From Bacteroidaceae bacterium (GTDB taxonomy: Bacteria > Bacteroidota > Bacteroidia > Bacteroidales > Bacteroidaceae), in assembly GCA_017534535.1 (NCBI GenBank), contig JAFXVZ010000028.1, positions 1-64,000 of the forward strand: a stretch of DNA of 64,000 nucleotides, read 5' to 3'. The notes under the pieces are model-generated. The model had not been told where the DNA came from and did no database searches. It saw only the letters and a list, made by a program, of their open reading frames with translations. Made by a program: the position numbers and the translations under genes. Below are positions 60,048 through 64,000 of the stretch, one piece after another; position 1 is the stretch's first letter; every line of letters starts with the position of its first letter.

Positions 60048-60485
60048 TTATTCTGTAAGTTGTAGTTGATACCCCACACCTCGGATGGTTTCTATGCTGA
60101 TGCGAGGGTCAGCACTGAGGTGTTTGCGGAGTTGATAAATAAGGTTGTTAAGTGATTGGTCGATGACGATGACTTCTGGCCAGAGCATACGACAGATTTC
60201 CTCACGAGTCACCGTGATGTTCATGCAGACACAAAGCAGATAAAGTAACTTGTTCTGGGAAATAGAGAGGTGTGTTACCTCTCCATTTCGCTCTAATGTC
60301 ATGCTGATAGGGGAATAGTTGAAAGAACCCAACTTGACGCTCTGATCCATGAGGATGACATCTGGCTTAATCTCCTTCAGTTGCCCATCGAGCACACCAA
60401 GTTTATCTGCCCTAATACCCTTGTCCTGCAAAGCATATTGCACACTGCTCAGCATATCCTCGTTTTCTATAATCACAATCTTCAT
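60048..60485 (-). CDS. Response-regulator-like protein with a half-length receiver and winged helix
   Basis: 145 residues. N-terminal half receiver: MKIVIIENED (one acidic residue replaced by Asn), then DVILMDQS with the acceptor-like Asp near 47. The winged helix starts near 70 (VTHLSISQNKLLYLLCVC, TREEICRMLWPEVIVID, SLNNLIYQLRKHL, ETIRGVGYQL). About three quarters of the winged helix is identical to the 47258 protein. Last gene of the minus-strand operon, 5 bases after the propeller-TonB gene. Confidence 0.82.
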   Translation of the reverse strand: MKIVIIENEDMLSSVQYALQDKGIRADKLGVLDGQLKEIKPDVILMDQSVKLGSFNYSPISMTLERNGEVTHLSISQNKLLYLLCVCMNITVTREEICRMLWPEVIVIDQSLNNLIYQLRKHLSADPRISIETIRGVGYQLQLTE

Positions 60486-60490
60486 GATGC

Positions 60491-62083
60491 TTATTGCTTT
60501 TCAACACCCACTGCCATTGCGTATTTGGAGCGGACAGATTTGCCATCTTTTTTGGCAGGTGTCCATTTAGGCATACTCTTGAATGCTTGGATAACTTGCT
60601 CATCAAGGGCAGGGTTAAGGCCTTTACGCAGTTGGATATCCGTTAAAGTTCCATCCGCATTGACTATAAATGAAACCTGGACAAGACCTTTGATATCGGC
60701 ACTGACGTTGTCAGGATAGTGTACTCTATCTCTGACATATTTCAATGCCCCCTGTACGTCACCATCTGGGAACATTGCCCAATTATCCAAATCATCGTAT
60801 TCATAAACAGTGGTGTCTGCTTCTGCTACATCAACTACTTGGCTTACTGGCTTTTTCTTTACTATGCCATTAGGGTCAAAGTTCATGTCTTTCAGGGTAA
60901 AGCCCTCGTCCTTGTTTTGTTTGAGTTTGCCAATCAGTACTATATTGTTCATGTCTTCAGCGTCCTCTGTTTGGATGTACTTCACGAACTTGGCCACACC
61001 AGTAGGTAGGGCAGAGAGATCTTCCCAGTTCATCCACTGCTCCTGCAGATAGAAAGGAGGAATATTCAAAGTATAGTTTCCATCCACAAAGCCAGTATTA
61101 GTTACATCTATATTACCCATCATGTCGAGAATGAGGCGAACATAGCTACCCTTGAGTGTCTGCTTGTCTATCATAGCCAACATTGACTTAGGTGGATTGG
61201 ACTGAAAACGTGAAACCAAGTAATAATTAGGTAGTTCAATGTAATTATGCATATTATCTATGCTATTTAAGTTGGTACTAAACTTAGGCACCATTCTATT
61301 AGTAGCTTCATCGTAATGATAAAGAGAATCCAATCGGTCTTGTCCCCACCAGAACATGGAATAATCCAAAGCTGAGGTGTTTTGCTGAGAATAGACTTCG
61401 TTGCTGAAATCCATCACTTGCGAAGCCAAGTGATTGGATGGGAATTCCTGGATTATATTACCCTCAAAGTCCTGAATATAGAAAGCAGGTTCTGTTTTCT
61501 CAAAGCATAAAGCAGCCATATAAACCCGCTTTTTCTCTGTATCAATGTGGAACTTGCCTTTCTTCACTTGCTTTGCCAAAGGGATATGCTGTTGAGCATT
61601 ACCTTGCAGGTCGAAGGTCATTATCTTGTTGGCATTGAAATTGACAAAGTACAAACGATTATTCGAATCGTCAATCTGAGCATCGTATAATCCATTACGA
61701 TATTCATCAGGGCCATTGCCTTTCTTAGAAACAGAGGTGATGAAACTACCATCTCTATTGAACAGCTTCACACCTGACTGGTAAGCCAAGGAAACGATGT
61801 GATTAGGGCTGACAAAGGTATAGCCGTCACCTATCAATGCTTCTTGGCTATCATCCAACTTCACTATCTCCAAATCGGAGAGAAGGAGAGACATCGGGAA
61901 ATCGATGGTGTCAGTCATCAAATCCATATTGGTTACCACCACTTCATCCCCTTGTGGAGTCATAATTCGTTGTGCCACCACAGGACTATTGTCTAAGCCC
62001 ACAGGCTGATTACTTGTTGGGCCACAAGCGCATAGGATACCCAGAGCAGCCACTGTTGTGGTTGCTAAATAAATGGTTTTCAT
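60491..62083 (-). CDS. Beta-propeller lipoprotein fused to a TonB C-terminal domain
   Basis: 530 residues. Lipobox ILCAC near 20. Residues about 60-400 are a BF3164-like propeller (LSDLEIVKLDDSQEALIGDG, SVSKKGNGPDEYRNGLYDAQ, NKIMTFDLQGNAQQHIPLA). After a linker, about 440-530 is a TonB_C domain (ALKYVRDRVHYPDNVSADIK, LVQVSFIVNADGTLTDIQL, SMPKWTPAKKDGK). The fusion joins two modules found separately elsewhere in this window. It lies 26 bases after a BlaR1-like gene with two TonB_C domains. Function unknown; an envelope contact or sensor is inferred. Confidence 0.85.
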   Translation of the reverse strand: MKTIYLATTTVAALGILCACGPTSNQPVGLDNSPVVAQRIMTPQGDEVVVTNMDLMTDTIDFPMSLLLSDLEIVKLDDSQEALIGDGYTFVSPNHIVSLAYQSGVKLFNRDGSFITSVSKKGNGPDEYRNGLYDAQIDDSNNRLYFVNFNANKIMTFDLQGNAQQHIPLAKQVKKGKFHIDTEKKRVYMAALCFEKTEPAFYIQDFEGNIIQEFPSNHLASQVMDFSNEVYSQQNTSALDYSMFWWGQDRLDSLYHYDEATNRMVPKFSTNLNSIDNMHNYIELPNYYLVSRFQSNPPKSMLAMIDKQTLKGSYVRLILDMMGNIDVTNTGFVDGNYTLNIPPFYLQEQWMNWEDLSALPTGVAKFVKYIQTEDAEDMNNIVLIGKLKQNKDEGFTLKDMNFDPNGIVKKKPVSQVVDVAEADTTVYEYDDLDNWAMFPDGDVQGALKYVRDRVHYPDNVSADIKGLVQVSFIVNADGTLTDIQLRKGLNPALDEQVIQAFKSMPKWTPAKKDGKSVRSKYAMAVGVEKQ

Positions 62084-62109
62084 AATGTTATATTATTAGG
62101 GTTATTACT

Positions 62110-63783
62110 TCATAGGCGGAATGTTATTGGTATGGTATAACGCACTGCTACTGCTTCTCCATGCTGCATACCGGGGATCCATGTTGGCATAGAGGCAACT
62201 ATTCGCAACGCTTCTTCATCCAATGAAGGCTCCAAACCACGTAACTTAAAGATATTACTGATGGAGCCGTCTTTGTTTACTACAAACTGCACAGTAACTC
62301 GTCCCGTGATACCAGCAGCTTTAGCTTCCTCGGGGTAGCGTATGTTGTCATTAATATATTTCATTAAAGCTTGCATCCCCCCTGGGAATTGTGGCATCTT
62401 CTCCACAACCTGGTAGATGCCGTCTTCGTCTATAAAGGGTGGAGGATTAAACTGCGAAGTCTTTTTCGAGCTTTGAATCCTGAAATTCACAGGCACTGTA
62501 TATCGAGTACGTACCGGTTTGTCTCCTTGCCTGCCAGGTTTCCATACAGGCATAGAGCGGATGACACGCAGCGCCTCTGCATCTAATGACGGTTCCAAGC
62601 CACGCAATATTTGGATATTGCTGAGTGTACCGTCTCTTTCAACAATAAACATGGTGGTGACTCGTCCCTCAATGCCTGCAGCTAACGCTTCAGCAGGATA
62701 GCGTACATTACTGCTGATATAATTCATCAGCTCCACCATACCCCCAGGGAATTCAGGCATGAACTGTACTACTGGGTAGATTGCAGTATCTTCTGGATTT
62801 ATCTGAGGAGCTGGTTCTTCCAATGGTGGAGTGTCAGGCAATATGTTATTCAGTTGTACTGCTTCCAAGTCATGGGAGGCAGACTTCACCTCTGGCCTTG
62901 CGAATGCGGCGATTGCCACAATTGCCAATGGTAAAACGAAAAGACTCCTCAATACTGTCCATTTGCCAGATTTTGGTTTAAGCATCATCAGGATACGCCT
63001 TTGCAGGTTGCTTTGGTTAAGGCTATTGGCGATAGTTACCAATCGAGTGCCCACTGCTTTGCGGATTAACATCATTTGGTATTGCTGGGCATTGACACCA
63101 GCTGAAAGTACGGCATCATCTGCTTCATATTCATGCAAGGTCATCAAGTCCTGCTTCGCCAACCAAGCCGCAGGGTTGAACCATTGCAAGCAAAGGCACA
63201 GTTCGCAGAAAAGCAAGTCCCACGAATGGCGATGCGCCAAGTGAGCATACTCATGTATCAAAATCTCACGAGGGTGTTGGTAATCTTCCTCTGAAATAAA
63301 AATATAGTGTATCCAACTGAAAGGAGATACATTGATTGGCAGTACCACAAGTTGCACACCTTCCTGTGTATAGCCCTCGGGCATCTTGACCTTTCTGCCT
63401 TGACGAAGCAAACCCCGTATCTGCCACAAGGATGCTATGTTAAATACCAGCATACTGAGTACACCTAAAATATATACTAATACCACTCCTTGTGTCCAAG
63501 TGAAAGCAGGGATAGTGGGGGCGGCAATGGCATCAGTAGGCAAGGCCTCTACCTCATCAATGAACCAGTCTTCAGCATAGATCAAAGCCGTATTCACTTG
63601 TACAGGTTTCGAGGTATGTACTTGTATCAAAGGCAACACAAAGCTGAATACCAAGAGCGAGAGCAACAAGAATCGGTTGAATCGCCAGATGGTCTCACGA
63701 TTCAACAGCAAGCGGTAGAACAGGTAGAACAAAGCCAGGCAAACCGCTGATTTGAGGATATAGATTAAAAAAGCTCCCATCAT
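62110..63783 (-). CDS. BlaR1-type M56 metallopeptidase with two C-terminal TonB domains
   Basis: 557 residues. Membrane helices near 5-25, 37-55, 97-120 and 275-295. M56 zinc motif HEYAH near 174, with EYEADDAVLSAGVNAQQYQ downstream. The periplasmic tail has two tandem TonB_C domains: about 335-430 (FPGGMVELMNYISSNVRYP, MPVWKPGRQGDKPV) and about 460-557 (FPGGMQALMKYINDNIRYP, MPTWIPGMQHGEAV). The 41099 paralogue has only one. It follows a BlaI-type repressor gene 9 bases upstream and is expected to cleave it on signal. Confidence 0.9.
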   Translation of the reverse strand: MMGAFLIYILKSAVCLALFYLFYRLLLNRETIWRFNRFLLLSLLVFSFVLPLIQVHTSKPVQVNTALIYAEDWFIDEVEALPTDAIAAPTIPAFTWTQGVVLVYILGVLSMLVFNIASLWQIRGLLRQGRKVKMPEGYTQEGVQLVVLPINVSPFSWIHYIFISEEDYQHPREILIHEYAHLAHRHSWDLLFCELCLCLQWFNPAAWLAKQDLMTLHEYEADDAVLSAGVNAQQYQMMLIRKAVGTRLVTIANSLNQSNLQRRILMMLKPKSGKWTVLRSLFVLPLAIVAIAAFARPEVKSASHDLEAVQLNNILPDTPPLEEPAPQINPEDTAIYPVVQFMPEFPGGMVELMNYISSNVRYPAEALAAGIEGRVTTMFIVERDGTLSNIQILRGLEPSLDAEALRVIRSMPVWKPGRQGDKPVRTRYTVPVNFRIQSSKKTSQFNPPPFIDEDGIYQVVEKMPQFPGGMQALMKYINDNIRYPEEAKAAGITGRVTVQFVVNKDGSISNIFKLRGLEPSLDEEALRIVASMPTWIPGMQHGEAVAVRYTIPITFRL

Positions 63784-63792
63784 GCCTAAAGT

Positions 63793-64000
63793 TTAAAGAC
63801 TACCTTTCTCCACCATCTTAATGAGCTTCTTCAACTCATCTATTGAGATATCTTCCTCCTTGACAAGGGCAGATACGGCTCGCAGGTAAGAATTGTCGAA
63901 GTACTTGCCGATGACTCCCTTGAAAGTTTGCTGACCAAACTCTTCACGAGTCATGGCAGGGCTGTAACGGAAACTCCCTCCAAAGGCCTCATGGGTGAGC
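63793..64000 (-). CDS. BlaI/MecI-family repressor, C-terminal part (cut by window end)
   Basis: The minus strand reads 68 codons open to the window edge, then a stop. The sequence (HEAFGGSFRYSPAMTREEFG, then VIGKYFDNSYLRAVSALVKE, then ISIDELKKLIKMVEKGSL) is the C-terminal dimerisation half of the BlaI family. The start lies outside the window. First known gene of the blaI-blaR1-propeller/TonB-regulator operon. Confidence 0.88.
   Translation of the reverse strand, partial: LTHEAFGGSFRYSPAMTREEFGQQTFKGVIGKYFDNSYLRAVSALVKEEDISIDELKKLIKMVEKGSL

Overview
The window looks like a chromosomal segment of a gut or oral Bacteroidales, most likely Prevotella or a close relative. The reasons are the Bacteroidetes-type promoters (a TAnnTTTG -7 box, sometimes with TTTG 19-20 bp upstream, and no obvious Shine-Dalgarno sequences), the family content (CarboxypepD_reg/TonB-type outer-membrane proteins, BF3164-like propeller lipoproteins, DUF4369-TlpA lipoproteins, DUF4254, DUF4271, DUF2723), and the gene order hemD-rnpA-yidD-tatD-tyrS and pfkA/rnc-fabF-acpP/purN. 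Species cannot be fixed from this alone. No prophage, insertion sequence or CRISPR array was seen.

Layout. 1-5.4 kb: an outer-membrane beta-barrel protein, a membrane-bound TPR-HTH regulator and a TlpA-like lipoprotein. 6.0-12.9 kb: a housekeeping run (metK, a ureohydrolase-like protein, a LOG protein, DUF4271, hemD, rnpA, yidD, tatD-like, tyrS), then a candidate small RNA with a strong terminator. 13.2-24 kb: a tricorn-like protease, tRNA-Gln, a four-gene minus-strand operon (GH3, cysS, DUF2723, polysaccharide deacetylase) and an orphan winged-helix protein. 24.4-32.9 kb: pfkA under a CRP-like palindrome, rnc-fabF-acpP, purN, a surface-glycan trio (DUF4254, GT9, lipopolysaccharide kinase) and an MsbA-like exporter. 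33-50.4 kb: the accessory core, with three further TPR-HTH regulators, three intact DUF4369-TlpA lipoproteins and one decayed copy, four beta-propeller lipoproteins, a truncated response regulator, a BlaR1-TonB/BlaI pair and a lipoprotein serpin. 50.4-59.6 kb: a GH5 glycosidase, a two-component system flanked by inverted paralogous plug-only proteins, and a GH29-GH92 glycosidase pair. 59.6-64 kb: repeats, then a minus-strand operon blaI (cut by the window end) - blaR1 with two TonB domains - propeller/TonB fusion - truncated response regulator.

The most interesting signal is a regulon readable from the sequence. Eight promoters carry a direct repeat of TGTGAACT-like octamers exactly 11 bp apart, at 28 bp or at 38-39 bp (one helical turn further) upstream of the -7 box. 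They precede the TlpA-like lipoproteins, propeller lipoproteins, one decayed lipoprotein gene and one TPR-HTH regulator itself. Three of the four TPR-HTH genes sit directly before such a promoter. The regulators appear to be a periplasmic TPR sensor, one transmembrane helix and a cytoplasmic HTH, and three of them start with a lipobox-like signal. I infer a one-component, membrane-spanning signalling system that controls envelope redox and propeller lipoproteins. The regulator-site link is inference from adjacency and co-variation, not shown directly.

Several repeat families are also present: a 171-178 bp element in three copies, arrays of 11-bp TGTCGGNATNT units that form a long inverted repeat, and short GTCAATGGTCAATCG-type tracts that supply start codons and in-frame peptide insertions in housekeeping genes.
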